From Actinomadura xylanilytica (GTDB taxonomy: Bacteria > Actinomycetota > Actinomycetes > Streptosporangiales > Streptosporangiaceae), in assembly GCF_030283145.1 (NCBI RefSeq), contig NZ_JASNWE010000004.1:62001-126000 (forward strand): 64,000 nucleotides of DNA. The letters run 5' to 3'. The notes under the pieces are model-generated. The model was given only the letters and a program-made list of their open reading frames with translations. It was not told the DNA's origin and did not search any database. Positions 1-8,289 of the stretch are shown in pieces. The translations under genes were made by a program, and so were the position numbers. Within the stretch, counting starts at the first letter, position 1. Each line of letters begins with the position of its first letter.

Positions 1-275
1 CCGACGGCCGGCTCGAGCCGCGAGGCGTATCCGCTCACCGTGAAGACGTCGCCGTTCTGAAGCACTTCGGCGACGTCCGGAAATCGGGTCACCAGGGTGA
101 AGGCGGGGGTGCGGAGAATCGGTCGGCGGGCCCGCAGTTCGGCGAAGAGGGAACGCCATTCGGCACGCAGCCATCCGGCCAGCAGCCCCAGCCCTTGCAG
201 GGGGTCGCGTTCGGCGGCCGTCTCGTACCGATCCAGATAACCGCCCGCTGTGAGGTGCTGCGGCGCATCGCCCAA
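1..275 (-). CDS. Cytochrome P450-like protein, N-terminal part (runs off left edge)
   Basis: Only the first ~91 residues are in the window. The frame contains a helical N-terminus followed by a 'P-x-x-x-x-P-x-x-x-V-T-R-F-P-D-V-x-E-V-L' segment and 'D-V-F-T-V', the pattern found at the start of bacterial P450-type haem proteins, where the first beta strands and helix B are laid out this way. A TTG start at 273-275 is chosen because GGAG lies 8 nt upstream and an in-frame stop precedes it; no ATG is available. The haem-ligand cysteine would lie outside the window, so the family call rests on the N-terminus alone and another haem protein is possible. Confidence 0.45.
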   Translation of the reverse strand, partial: MGDAPQHLTAGGYLDRYETAAERDPLQGLGLLAGWLRAEWRSLFAELRARRPILRTPAFTLVTRFPDVAEVLQNGDVFTVSGYASRLEPAV

Positions 276-308
276 CGCGGTATCTCCATTTCACTCGGAG
301 AAGGGCAT

Positions 309-340
309 GCGTCATCGCCGGAGAAACCGGTTCGTGACGC
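309..340. repeat. Dyad between P450-like gene and desaturase
   Basis: Inverted repeat GCGTCA / TGACGC at the outside and CCGG / CCGG inside, with an AGAAA loop. It lies in the 237-bp gap between the two divergent genes. It could be an operator or a leader hairpin; nothing decides which. Confidence 0.35.
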
Positions 341-512
341 GAGGTATCTGGAAGCTAACCGTCCATAGCCGGGTCCACAAGCGCCTGACCGCAGAGAGTA
401 TTGAGATAGCTACACCGGGGGACACTTCACTGGCCGCCGGGTGACTAGCGAGGCGCGCGGCGCATGTCCTTCAATCAGGCAGCGTCCGTCGTCCGGACCT
501 GAAGGAGACGGC

Positions 513-1484
513 TTGTCCACGCCCACGGGTCGACCCGAACCACCGGTGGCCGGCACCGTCGCCGTGCCGACCGGCCGCCGCACCGCCTACCTGATCGTGC
601 TGGTCGTGATTCCCCTGGTGGCGCTTGCCGCGGCGGTGGTCGCGCTGTGGGGCTGGGGCATCGGTCCGCGCGACCTGGTGATCGCGGCTGCCATGTACGT
701 GGTCAGCATCTTCGGCATCAGCGTCGGCTACCACCGGCTGCTGACCCACCGCTCGTTCAGGTGCCGCCGCCCGTTGCGGATCGCGCTCGCCGTCGCCGGT
801 GGCCTGGCGTTGCAGGGTCCCGTCACCTTGTGGGTGGCCGAGCACCGCAGGCATCACAAGTACGCCGACCGGCCCGGTGACCCGCACTCCCCCTGGGCGT
901 ACGGCGAGGGCGGACGGGCGCTGCTGCGCGGGCTTCTGCACGCCCACGTGGTCTGGTTCTACACGGCCCGCCGCCGCTCCGATCGCCGGCACTGGGTCCC
1001 CGACCTGCTGGCGGACCCCGACACCCGGCGGCTGGACGCGCTGTACCCGGTCACCATGGCCGCCTCGTTCCTGCTGCCCGCCGCCGCCGGCGGGCTGTGG
1101 TCGGGGTCCTGGGCGGGCGCGTGGTCGGCGCTGTTCTGGGGCGGGCTGGTCCGCTACGCGGTCGTCCATCATGTGACCTGGTCGGTCAACTCCGTGGCGC
1201 ACCGGTTCGGTGACCGGGCGTTCGACACCCGGGACCATTCCTCCGACGTGTGGTGGGTGGCCTTGCTGACGTTCGGGGAGGGCTGGCACAACTGGCACCA
1301 CGCCGACCCCACCTGCGCCCGCCACGGGGTCCGCAAGGGGCAACTCGACGCGAGCGCACGGCTGATCCGGATGTTCGAACGCGTGGGCTGGGCACACGAC
1401 GTGCGCTGGCCCGACACCGGACGGATGGCCGCACGCCGCAGCCGGGCCGATGGCGGCGTGAAGCCGCGGGGAGCCGAACTCTAG
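513..1484 (+). CDS. Membrane fatty-acyl desaturase (acyl-CoA desaturase family)
   Basis: A 323-aa membrane protein with the three histidine boxes of the di-iron fatty-acid desaturases: HRLLTH, EHRRHH and HNWHH, in that order and separated by hydrophobic stretches. The family inserts a cis double bond (usually delta-9) in a long-chain acyl chain at the membrane and needs electrons from a ferredoxin or similar partner, none of which is seen next door. The TTG at 513 is preferred because AAGGAG precedes it by 6 nt; an in-frame GTG at 441 would add 24 residues without a good ribosome binding site. The gene is divergent from the P450-like gene. Confidence 0.88.
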   Translation: MSTPTGRPEPPVAGTVAVPTGRRTAYLIVLVVIPLVALAAAVVALWGWGIGPRDLVIAAAMYVVSIFGISVGYHRLLTHRSFRCRRPLRIALAVAGGLALQGPVTLWVAEHRRHHKYADRPGDPHSPWAYGEGGRALLRGLLHAHVVWFYTARRRSDRRHWVPDLLADPDTRRLDALYPVTMAASFLLPAAAGGLWSGSWAGAWSALFWGGLVRYAVVHHVTWSVNSVAHRFGDRAFDTRDHSSDVWWVALLTFGEGWHNWHHADPTCARHGVRKGQLDASARLIRMFERVGWAHDVRWPDTGRMAARRSRADGGVKPRGAEL

Positions 1485-1646
1485 GTGAAGGCGGGTCGAA
1501 CGCCGGTGCGAAGGTGGGCCGGCCGGGAGAACCCCGCACTTGCCGACGTCTGCGTCCGTGCAGGAGGCGGCCGGCCCACGCCTGGGATCAAGTGTCGGCC
1601 GCACCTGGCATGCTCGCGCGGAACGCTCCCCAGAGAAGGCGGCGAC

Positions 1647-2705
1647 ATGACCGATCAACCCCTGCTCGACTCCGACGGAAGGTCCCTTCCGCTGCCCCCC
1701 GACCCCTTGAGCCCGGTGCCGGACGAGGTCGAGCACGGGCTGGCGGCGTACCGGGCCGGTGATGCCGCGCAAGCACGGGAGTCGCTGACCGCGATCGCCG
1801 GAACGGAACGTACCAGCGTGTCCGGGCATGCGGCGATGGCGCTGGCGGGCATCGAGATCGGGGAGAACGGGCTCGGCGGTTCCTACCGGCGATGGCTGGA
1901 GCAGGTGGCCGCGGGAGAGGACGCCTGGCTGGGCCCCTTGGCCGCGGTGATACTCACCCCGGACTTCCAGTCGGGCACGTCCTCGGACCCGGGCCGAGGG
2001 CTCCTCTCGAGCCTGGCGGCTCAGCTCACCGGCGACCTGGACACCGCCCGGGACGGGTTCGAGCATGCCTTCGAGGCCCACAAGGGCACGGAGCCCGGAG
2101 ACGTCGCCGGCCTCCTGCTCGGCAACCTCCTCGCCCAGAGCGGCGATCAGGCCGCGGCCCTCACGCCGCTCAGCTACACGCGAGGAATGTGCGACGGCAC
2201 ATTCGCGGGCTATGCGGCTCATCTCGAAGGGCACGTCCTCATCGGGCAGGACGAGAAAGAACGAGCGAGCACGGTGCTCCAGTACGCGCACAGCGAGTCC
2301 CACCCGTCCAGAGGCGGTGACAAGCGGCTGCACCCTTGGGTCGCCGTCCGGTTCGGCGAACTGCTGGCGAGTGACCCCTGGGTGGACCTCGTCTACGACC
2401 AGGTGGAGGAGAGCGGTGTGAGCGAGGGCGAGGTGATCCGGGAGCCCTTCGAGTCCGCCCACAGCCAGAGAGAGGTCAGCGCTCCCGCGCTCACCGACAT
2501 CGGCTTCTTCCTGTTCCCCGCGACGTTCGAACCCGTACACGCGGGTCTGGAGCGCCTGAAGGCCTGGAGCGACGAACGATACGAGCGCGGCCGCAGGCTG
2601 GTCCTCACGCTCCACACCCATGTCGAGGACGGGCGCGACGACGAGCGCACTCAGGGATTGGCGGACTTGCTGGCGAAGCTCGACCTGCCCAAGCCCAAGT
2701 ACTGA
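1647..2705 (+). CDS. Hypothetical soluble protein, helical repeat-like
   Basis: A 352-aa protein I do not recognise as a named family. The start at 1647 follows AAGG by 8 nt; the frame is open further upstream but with no better start. The sequence is rich in short amphipathic helices with A-L-G/A-x-x-Y/A spacing (for example around residues 30-75 and 115-175), which would fit a degenerate TPR-like solenoid. No signal peptide or membrane segment is seen. It lies 162 bp after the desaturase on the same strand and ends before a strong hairpin, so it may be a single-gene unit. Confidence 0.6.
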   Translation: MTDQPLLDSDGRSLPLPPDPLSPVPDEVEHGLAAYRAGDAAQARESLTAIAGTERTSVSGHAAMALAGIEIGENGLGGSYRRWLEQVAAGEDAWLGPLAAVILTPDFQSGTSSDPGRGLLSSLAAQLTGDLDTARDGFEHAFEAHKGTEPGDVAGLLLGNLLAQSGDQAAALTPLSYTRGMCDGTFAGYAAHLEGHVLIGQDEKERASTVLQYAHSESHPSRGGDKRLHPWVAVRFGELLASDPWVDLVYDQVEESGVSEGEVIREPFESAHSQREVSAPALTDIGFFLFPATFEPVHAGLERLKAWSDERYERGRRLVLTLHTHVEDGRDDERTQGLADLLAKLDLPKPKY

Positions 2706-2747
2706 TCCGGAACCGTGGCGGTCGGCCCTGATATAGCGGCGGAATGA

Positions 2748-2790
2748 CAGTCACGCCAAGGAGGCCGGGAGCACTGACTTGGCGTGACTG
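2748..2790. terminator. Bidirectional terminator-like hairpin
   Basis: Perfect 13-bp inverted repeat, CAGTCACGCCAAG at 2748-2760 and its complement at 2778-2790, with a 17-nt loop. It lies between two convergent genes (ends at 2705 and 2833), so it probably ends both transcripts. No U-tract is present, which is usual in high-G+C actinomycetes. Confidence 0.7.
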
Positions 2791-2832
2791 GCCGTTCACG
2801 TTCTCACCGTCCGGCGGGGTGCGGAGGGTTGC

Positions 2833-3978
2833 TCAGGGGACGAGCTCGAAGATCGTCGCATTCGCCTGGCCGCCGCCTTCGCACATCGTCTGAAGCCCGT
2901 AGCGGATGCCGCCGTCGGCCATGTGGTGGACCAACGTCGCGGCGATGCGTGCGCCGGATCCGCCGAGCGGGTGACCGAGCGCGATCGCGCCACCGACCGG
3001 ATTGAGCTGTGATTCGGGCACGTTGTACTCGGCCTGCCAAGCGAGCGGCACCGATGCGAACGCCTCGTTCACCTCGAACGCACCGATCTGATCGATGCCG
3101 AGGCCGGCCTTCGCGAGCGCCTTCGCGGTCGCCGGGATCGGCCCCGTCAGCATGATGTTCGGCTCGCTGCCCACCACGACCGCCGTATGAACCCGCGCGA
3201 GAGGCTTCCACCCGCGCGCGTTCGCGATGTCCGAGGTGGTGATCAGCAGGGCGGCGGCCCCGTCGCTGATCTGGGAGCTGTTGCCGGCGCTGACGACGCC
3301 GCCCTCCAGGAAAGGAGTCCGCAGCTTGGCCAGCGTTTCGATCGAGCAGTCCGATCGCACTCCCTCGTCGGAGCTCACGACTCCTCCGGGGGTCTCGATC
3401 CCCACGATCTGCGCGTCGAAGGCTCCGCCGGCGATGGCGCTCGCGGCTCGTTGGTGGGAGCGCTCGGCGTAGGCATCGAGTTCGCCGCGACCGAACGACC
3501 ACTCGCGGGCGATCTGCTCGGCTCCGAGTCCTTGGTTCGGCAGACCGTCCCCATAGCGCTTGGCATACAGATCACCCAGCGGGGACTGGCCGCCGACGGC
3601 CGAACCCATGGGGATGCGTGACATCGACTCGACCCCGCCGGCCACGACGACGTCGTAGTGCCCGGCGATGACGCCCGCGGCGGCGAAGTGGACGGCCTGC
3701 TGGGACGAGCCGCACTGGCGGTCGACCGTGGTGCCGGGGACCGACTCCGGCCACCCCGCGGACAGCGCCGCCGTACGCGCGATGTCGAAGGTCTGCTCAC
3801 CGACCTGGCTGACGCAGCCCCAGATCACGTCGTCCACCACCGCCGGGTCCAGCGACACGCGATCGGCGAGGCCGCCGAGCACTCGCGCGGACAAGTCCGC
3901 AGGGTGGACGCCCGAGAGCGCTCCCGCCCGCTTGCCGATGGGGGACCTGACCGCCGCCACGACCACAGCGTCTCGCAT
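2833..3978 (-). CDS. Thiolase (acetyl-CoA acyltransferase)
   Basis: A 381-aa thiolase of normal length. Cys89 in D-R-Q-C-G-S-S is the acyl-accepting nucleophile; the C-terminal GGAIALGHPLG histidine block and a cysteine in the final M-C-E-G-G-G block complete the active site. Its role would be thiolytic release of acetyl- or propionyl-CoA at the end of a beta-oxidation cycle. AAGGAG lies 6 nt before the ATG. It is the last gene of the 12287-to-2833 group but is separated from the cyclase gene by 113 bp holding a 17-bp perfect hairpin, so its expression may be partly uncoupled. It resembles steroid-type thiolases (FadA5/FadA6 style N-terminus), but this does not fix the substrate. Confidence 0.92.
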   Translation of the reverse strand: MRDAVVVAAVRSPIGKRAGALSGVHPADLSARVLGGLADRVSLDPAVVDDVIWGCVSQVGEQTFDIARTAALSAGWPESVPGTTVDRQCGSSQQAVHFAAAGVIAGHYDVVVAGGVESMSRIPMGSAVGGQSPLGDLYAKRYGDGLPNQGLGAEQIAREWSFGRGELDAYAERSHQRAASAIAGGAFDAQIVGIETPGGVVSSDEGVRSDCSIETLAKLRTPFLEGGVVSAGNSSQISDGAAALLITTSDIANARGWKPLARVHTAVVVGSEPNIMLTGPIPATAKALAKAGLGIDQIGAFEVNEAFASVPLAWQAEYNVPESQLNPVGGAIALGHPLGGSGARIAATLVHHMADGGIRYGLQTMCEGGGQANATIFELVP

Positions 3979-4030
3979 GGAATCTCCTTGAACTAGCCGT
4001 GTTGGTTGGACCGTAAGTTCGACCAGCGGG

Positions 4031-4075
4031 TGGTTCGGCGCCGCACCGCATCAGCACGGGTGCGGCGCCGAACCA
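4031..4075 (-). terminator. Strong hairpin inside the catabolic operon
   Basis: A perfect 17-bp stem (TGGTTCGGCGCCGCACC at 4031-4047, complement at 4059-4075) with an 11-nt loop, 16 nt beyond the cyclase stop codon. It would act as an intrinsic terminator, or as an RNA stabiliser for the upstream part of the message, leaving the thiolase gene at a lower or separate level. Confidence 0.65.
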
Positions 4076-4091
4076 CCGGATGGGGTCGGGC

Positions 4092-5033
4092 TCATTCCTT
4101 CCGGAGCGGGAACGCCCACGGGCGCAGCGGCGACCCGGTGGCGCCACGGAGGCGCAGACACGCTGCGAAGAACCCGAACTCGTACACCTGTGCCGCGGCG
4201 AGCTCCTCCAGATCGAGCACCTCGATCAGGGGCGCACCCGCTTCGGCGAGAAGGTAGGTGTGCACCGGCGTGTAGTTGTCGGGGTCGGGTGACGGTCCCT
4301 GCTCGACGCACATGGTGTCGGAGCCGACGATCATCGCCCCCTTCTCCACGAGGTGCACCGCGGCGGCACGGGTCAGTCCGGGCGGATTGTCGCCCCACTC
4401 GGTGGCGTCCGGCCAGGCCCGCATCCTGCCCGTCCGGACGAGGACGACGTCGCCGAGCCGGAGCTCGACGCCCTGCGCGGCGAGGCACTCGTCGACGTCC
4501 TCGGGGGTGATCCCGTACTGGTCGGGGAGCATGTCGACACCGCGCAGGGCGGGGAAGTCGAGCAGGACGCCCCGGGCCACGATCGGCGGCATCTTGTCGG
4601 CGCCCGCGACGCGCCAGTGCCGGGTTCCCAGGTGCTCCCGCTCGGTGAAGTTGTTGTAGATGCGCCCGTTGTAGCCGTAGTGGTTGAGCGTGTCGATGTG
4701 GGTGCCGGTGTGGGTGTACATCATCATCGCGTCGCCGGAGTAACCGATGTACTCGGTCATCTCCCGCGAGATCCCCGGGAGCTCGTCGATGACCGTGCCG
4801 TGCGGCGTGTGCGTCATCCAGATCTGGTACGCGGGGTCGCCGACCATCTGCCAGGACGGCATGCCGATGAAGTAGTCCACGGACAGGTCGAACATCTGGG
4901 TGGCGTCGATGCGGCTCATGATGGCCGCGCGGGACTCAGGGCTCATCAGGTTGAGCCGGCCGATCTCGTCCTCGGGCCCGTACGGGCTCGTGGCCACCTG
5001 GCGATCGGCGCCGGACGCGGGGTTGTCGGACAT
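4092..5033 (-). CDS. Cyclase / kynurenine-formamidase-like hydrolase (PF04199 type)
   Basis: A 313-aa member of the metal-dependent cyclase family. The signature H-T-G-T-H-I-D-x-x-x-H (in the middle of the protein, following the M-Y-T segment) supplies the divalent-metal ligands. Family members hydrolyse amides or lactones, for example N-formylkynurenine and isatin, or close rings. The ATG at 5031-5033 is chosen because GGAG and GAGGAG motifs precede it; the frame stays open well upstream but without a comparable start. It follows the amidase gene by 77 bp in the same direction, so two hydrolases sit side by side in an otherwise CoA-based operon. Confidence 0.82.
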   Translation of the reverse strand: MSDNPASGADRQVATSPYGPEDEIGRLNLMSPESRAAIMSRIDATQMFDLSVDYFIGMPSWQMVGDPAYQIWMTHTPHGTVIDELPGISREMTEYIGYSGDAMMMYTHTGTHIDTLNHYGYNGRIYNNFTEREHLGTRHWRVAGADKMPPIVARGVLLDFPALRGVDMLPDQYGITPEDVDECLAAQGVELRLGDVVLVRTGRMRAWPDATEWGDNPPGLTRAAAVHLVEKGAMIVGSDTMCVEQGPSPDPDNYTPVHTYLLAEAGAPLIEVLDLEELAAAQVYEFGFFAACLRLRGATGSPLRPWAFPLRKE

Positions 5034-5110
5034 AGCGGTCTCCCTCTCCTCGGGGGCTGTGCCATGGGACTGCGGTCGTGCTGTCGGCGGGGGGCGGTGT
5101 CGGAGACGGA

Positions 5111-6724
5111 CTAGTCCGGTGACACGGCTGGAGCCGCCAGATGGAAACCGGTCAGCCGTTGGTAGGCATCGGCCGCACGCAGGACGGTCTCCTCGTCGAA
5201 GGGCCTTCCGATGATCTGCATGGAGAGGGGCATGCCGGCCCCGTCGAAACCGACCGGAACGGCACACGCGGGGTGCCCGGTCAGGTTCCACTGCGCCGTG
5301 AACGAGGCGTTGGACCAGCGGTCCATCATCGCGGGATCGGTCTCCTCGAGGAGCCGCGCCCCCGTCGGCATGGTCGGCATGACCAGCACGTCGCAGGCGT
5401 TCATCGCCTCGGACACCTCGCGGTCGAACACGGTCGCGATCCTCTTCGCCTGGACGTAGTCCGCGGCGCCGTACAGCGCGCCCTTGGCGAACAGTCCGCG
5501 CACGTAACGCCCGTAGTCGGACCAGTGCGCCACCAGATCGTCCCGGTGATAGGCGAATGCCTCGCACAGCAGCACGATGTGGCTCGAGATCCGCGCCATG
5601 TCGGCGTTGGGCAGGTTCACCTCCACCACGTCGGCGCCCGCGTCCCGTAGTACCGAGAGCGCCGCGGTCACCCGTGCCCTGACCGGATCGGCGACGTTTC
5701 CGGTGTCGAAGAAGTAGCGCTTGGGCCAGCCGATCCGCAGTCCTCGCGCGGAGCCGTCCAGCGTCTCGAGGTACCGCGGCACCGGTCGCCGGCTCGATCC
5801 GGTGTCACCCGGGTCGTAGCCGGCGATCACCTGGGACAGCAGGGCGCAGTCCCACGCCGACCGCGCGATGAGGCCGGCCGCGTCGAGACTCGGCGCCAGA
5901 GGCAGCATCCCGGTGGCCGGGATGCGCCCGCGGCTCACCTTGAGGCCGGTCACGCCGTTGAGCGCGGCGGGGTGCCTGATCGAGCCGGCGGTGTCGGTGC
6001 CCAGTCCCCCCAGTGCCAGGCCGGACGCGACCGCGATGGCCGTGCCAGAGCTCGACCCGCCGGCGTAGCGATCGGTGTCCCACGCGTTGCGCGGCATCGG
6101 GAAGCCCGTGGCCGGGTCGTTCAGCCCGAGGGCGAACTCGTTGGTCGTCGTCTTGCCGACGACGATCGCGCCCGCGTCCCGCAGGCGTGCCACGGCGGTC
6201 GCGTCGCCGTCATCCCGCCACTGCCGGGGAACGACCAGGCTGTTCGCCCGGGTGGGTCCCTCGACCGTGGCGATGACGTCCTTGATCGCCAGCGGGATCC
6301 CGTGCAGCGGGCCCCGGTCCCGTCCGGCGGCCAGCTCGCGGTCCGCGCGGGCCGCCGCCTCGAGGGCGGCGTCGCGGAACGTGCTGACGTAGGCCCCGAG
6401 CCTCGCGTCGAGACGATCGATGCGCGCGAGAACACCGTTCATGAGCTCGACCGCCGACGTCGTCCCGTCGCGAAGCAGGGGGGCGATGTCCTGGATCGTC
6501 CGGGCGGTGGCCCGGGGACCGGGGGGATCGGCCGCGTCGACCGACGTGAACGCCGATGGCGTCGAGGTGTCGCGCGCGACGCCGTCGGCGACCGTCCGGT
6601 GCAGCTCGTCGGCCTGGTGCCGCAGCGTCTCGTAGTCGCGCACGTTGGAGGTGACCTCGTCGGCGCTCATCGTCAGGCCGGCGATGTCGAGAAGGGTCCG
6701 GACCCGCTGCTCGGCCGAGGTCAT
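5111..6724 (-). CDS. Amidase signature (AS) family amidase
   Basis: A 537-aa amidase with the Ser-cisSer-Lys triad visible: Lys148 in the I-K-D-V segment, Ser224 in the G-G-S-S-S-G loop and Ser248 in G-T-D-T-A-G-S-I-R. The first ~75 residues form an extra helical segment ahead of the amidase core, as in several aspartyl-tRNA amidotransferase-like amidases. It hydrolyses a carboxamide or similar bond; the substrate is unknown. It lies 43 bp downstream of an acyl-CoA dehydrogenase and 77 bp upstream of the cyclase gene. Together they may release a carboxylic acid for CoA activation. No GatB or GatC partner is nearby, so tRNA amidation is unlikely. Confidence 0.88.
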   Translation of the reverse strand: MTSAEQRVRTLLDIAGLTMSADEVTSNVRDYETLRHQADELHRTVADGVARDTSTPSAFTSVDAADPPGPRATARTIQDIAPLLRDGTTSAVELMNGVLARIDRLDARLGAYVSTFRDAALEAAARADRELAAGRDRGPLHGIPLAIKDVIATVEGPTRANSLVVPRQWRDDGDATAVARLRDAGAIVVGKTTTNEFALGLNDPATGFPMPRNAWDTDRYAGGSSSGTAIAVASGLALGGLGTDTAGSIRHPAALNGVTGLKVSRGRIPATGMLPLAPSLDAAGLIARSAWDCALLSQVIAGYDPGDTGSSRRPVPRYLETLDGSARGLRIGWPKRYFFDTGNVADPVRARVTAALSVLRDAGADVVEVNLPNADMARISSHIVLLCEAFAYHRDDLVAHWSDYGRYVRGLFAKGALYGAADYVQAKRIATVFDREVSEAMNACDVLVMPTMPTGARLLEETDPAMMDRWSNASFTAQWNLTGHPACAVPVGFDGAGMPLSMQIIGRPFDEETVLRAADAYQRLTGFHLAAPAVSPD

Positions 6725-6767
6725 CGCGCTACGGATCCGCGGCGACGGGACGAGCCGATGCCCGGGT

Positions 6768-7952
6768 TCATCTGTCGATCCAGCTCGTGTAGCGGCCCTT
6801 GAGCATGTCCCGGCTGATGATCATCCGTTGGGTCTCGGTGGAACCCTCACCGATGCGGCGGATGCGCAGTTCGCGGTACCAGCGCTCGAGCGGCAGGTCC
6901 TTGGTGACCCCGTATCCACCGTGGATCTGGATGGCACGGTCCACCACGCGACCGGCCGTCTCGGTGGCGACGATCTTGGCGATCGCCACCTCGCTACGGA
7001 ACGGCCGGCCGCTGTCCGCGCGCTCGGCGGCGTCCAGCGTGAGGGCCGCGGCGCTCCGGAGCTCGATCTCGTTGTCGACGAGCATCCACTGGATGCCCTC
7101 ATGGTCGGCGAGCTTCGAGCCGAAGACCGAACGGGTGCCGGCGTACTCGACGGCCATGCGGTGCGCCATCATCGCCACTCCCAGACAGCCGGCGGCGTAG
7201 GGGATGCGGTTCTTGGTCAGCCGCTCGGTGGCCATCGCGAAGCCCTGGCCGACCTCACCGAGGACCGCGTCGGCCGGCACGCGCACGTCCTCGAACACCA
7301 ACTCGGTCGGATAGTGACCCGAGCGCAGGGTGTGGATCACGCGCCGGACGGTGAATCCGGGGGTGTCGGCGTCCACGATGAAGCACGTGATGCCGCCGCG
7401 CCCGGACCCCTGGTCGCCGGTACGTGCGAAGACGAGCCCGAAGTCGGCCGAGTCCGCGCCGCTGATGAACGTCTTGTTGCCATTGATGATCCAGTCCGAG
7501 CCGTCCTGCTTCGCACGGGTCTGGATCGACCGGGCCGGGTCGCTTCCGCCGGACGGTTCGGTGAGCGCAAAGAAGGAGCTCTTCTCACCCCGCAGGATCG
7601 GGAACAGGTAGCGTTCCTTCTGCGCGTCGGTCGCCTCGTACAGCTGCGCCATGTCCTGCTGGCCGAAGGCGGCATAGCAGGGCGAGTACAGACCGGCGCG
7701 ATGCTGCGACATCTCCATGGCCAGCAGTGTTCGCGTCACGGTGTCCGCGCCGACTCCGCCCAGTTCCTCCGGGACGTCGAGGTTGTACAGCCCCATCTGC
7801 TTCGTCTTGGCGACGAGGCCGGCCAGGACCGACGGACTGAGTTCGCTCTCGTCGGGGTCGAGGTCGAACTCCAACGGGATGATCTCGTTGCGGACGAAAC
7901 GGCGGACGTTCTCGATCAGAGTTCGCTGCGTCTCGGTGGTGGCCAATCCCAT
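6768..7952 (-). CDS. Acyl-CoA dehydrogenase
   Basis: A 394-aa flavoprotein of the usual length for the family. It has the FAD/substrate block E-P-S-G-G-S-D, the R-x-x-F-G-S-K-L arginine region and a C-terminal G-E-G-S-T-E-T-Q motif, where the Glu lies in the position of the catalytic base of medium-chain dehydrogenases. It would make the first alpha-beta double bond of an acyl-CoA. The ATG at 7950-7952 is preceded by AGAGGAG at a good distance; extending upstream would overlap the preceding gene. The gap to the upstream gene is 10 bp, so the two are co-transcribed. Confidence 0.92.
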   Translation of the reverse strand: MGLATTETQRTLIENVRRFVRNEIIPLEFDLDPDESELSPSVLAGLVAKTKQMGLYNLDVPEELGGVGADTVTRTLLAMEMSQHRAGLYSPCYAAFGQQDMAQLYEATDAQKERYLFPILRGEKSSFFALTEPSGGSDPARSIQTRAKQDGSDWIINGNKTFISGADSADFGLVFARTGDQGSGRGGITCFIVDADTPGFTVRRVIHTLRSGHYPTELVFEDVRVPADAVLGEVGQGFAMATERLTKNRIPYAAGCLGVAMMAHRMAVEYAGTRSVFGSKLADHEGIQWMLVDNEIELRSAAALTLDAAERADSGRPFRSEVAIAKIVATETAGRVVDRAIQIHGGYGVTKDLPLERWYRELRIRRIGEGSTETQRMIISRDMLKGRYTSWIDR

Positions 7953-7962
7953 GAACACTCCT

Positions 7963-8289
7963 CTAGTTCGATCGAATGCGTCCGGTCGGCGCATCGACGC
8001 CCGCCAGGTTCCGGGGAACCGCACCGGTGTCGTTGGTGAATACCTGCACGAGCTCGCGATAGCGCGAGATGTAGGCGTTCGTCCGCTCGTACCTGAAGGA
8101 CAGCTCCGGCTGCTTGCCGAGCCATTCCTCGAGTGCCCCGCGGACTCCGAACAGACTGTTGCCGCCGGCGAAATCGATGGCGATGATGCCGCCTTCGTCA
8201 GCGATTTCGAAGACTCCGACCGAAGCGGGTACCAGTGCGATGTTCTCCGCCGTGAGCGCTGTCCAGGGCTTGGACATGGACACGCTCAT
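7963..8289 (-). CDS. Small hypothetical protein coupled to the AtuA-like gene
   Basis: A 108-aa protein whose ATG overlaps the stop codon of the AtuA-like gene as ATGA (8286-8289), a sign of translational coupling. It contains V-P-x-x-x-G-V-F-E-I-A-D-E-G-G-x-I-x-A-I-D followed by R-G-A-L-E-E-W-L, which recalls the fold pattern of short GIY-YIG-like domains, but the catalytic Tyr, Arg and Glu are not convincing. No membrane segment or signal peptide. Its position between AtuA and an acyl-CoA dehydrogenase suggests a role in the same pathway, perhaps as an accessory subunit. I do not assign a function. Confidence 0.7.
   Translation of the reverse strand: MSVSMSKPWTALTAENIALVPASVGVFEIADEGGIIAIDFAGGNSLFGVRGALEEWLGKQPELSFRYERTNAYISRYRELVQVFTNDTGAVPRNLAGVDAPTGRIRSN

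Noticed and set aside
307..444. A 45-codon frame with a GGAGAAGG site before its ATG, upstream of the desaturase
   Set aside because: Short, basic, no similarity recognised, and it crosses a dyad; conservation would be needed to support it.
471..2621. A 716-codon open frame antisense to the desaturase and the following gene
   Set aside because: Typical of high-G+C DNA, where the antisense frame of real genes lacks stops; composition is Pro/Arg/Gly/His-rich and the sense genes are clear.
3979..4030. A sixth regulon operator upstream of the 2833 thiolase (ACTAG...GTTGG resemblance)
   Set aside because: The arm spacing and core CTAC-N3-GTAG are not kept.
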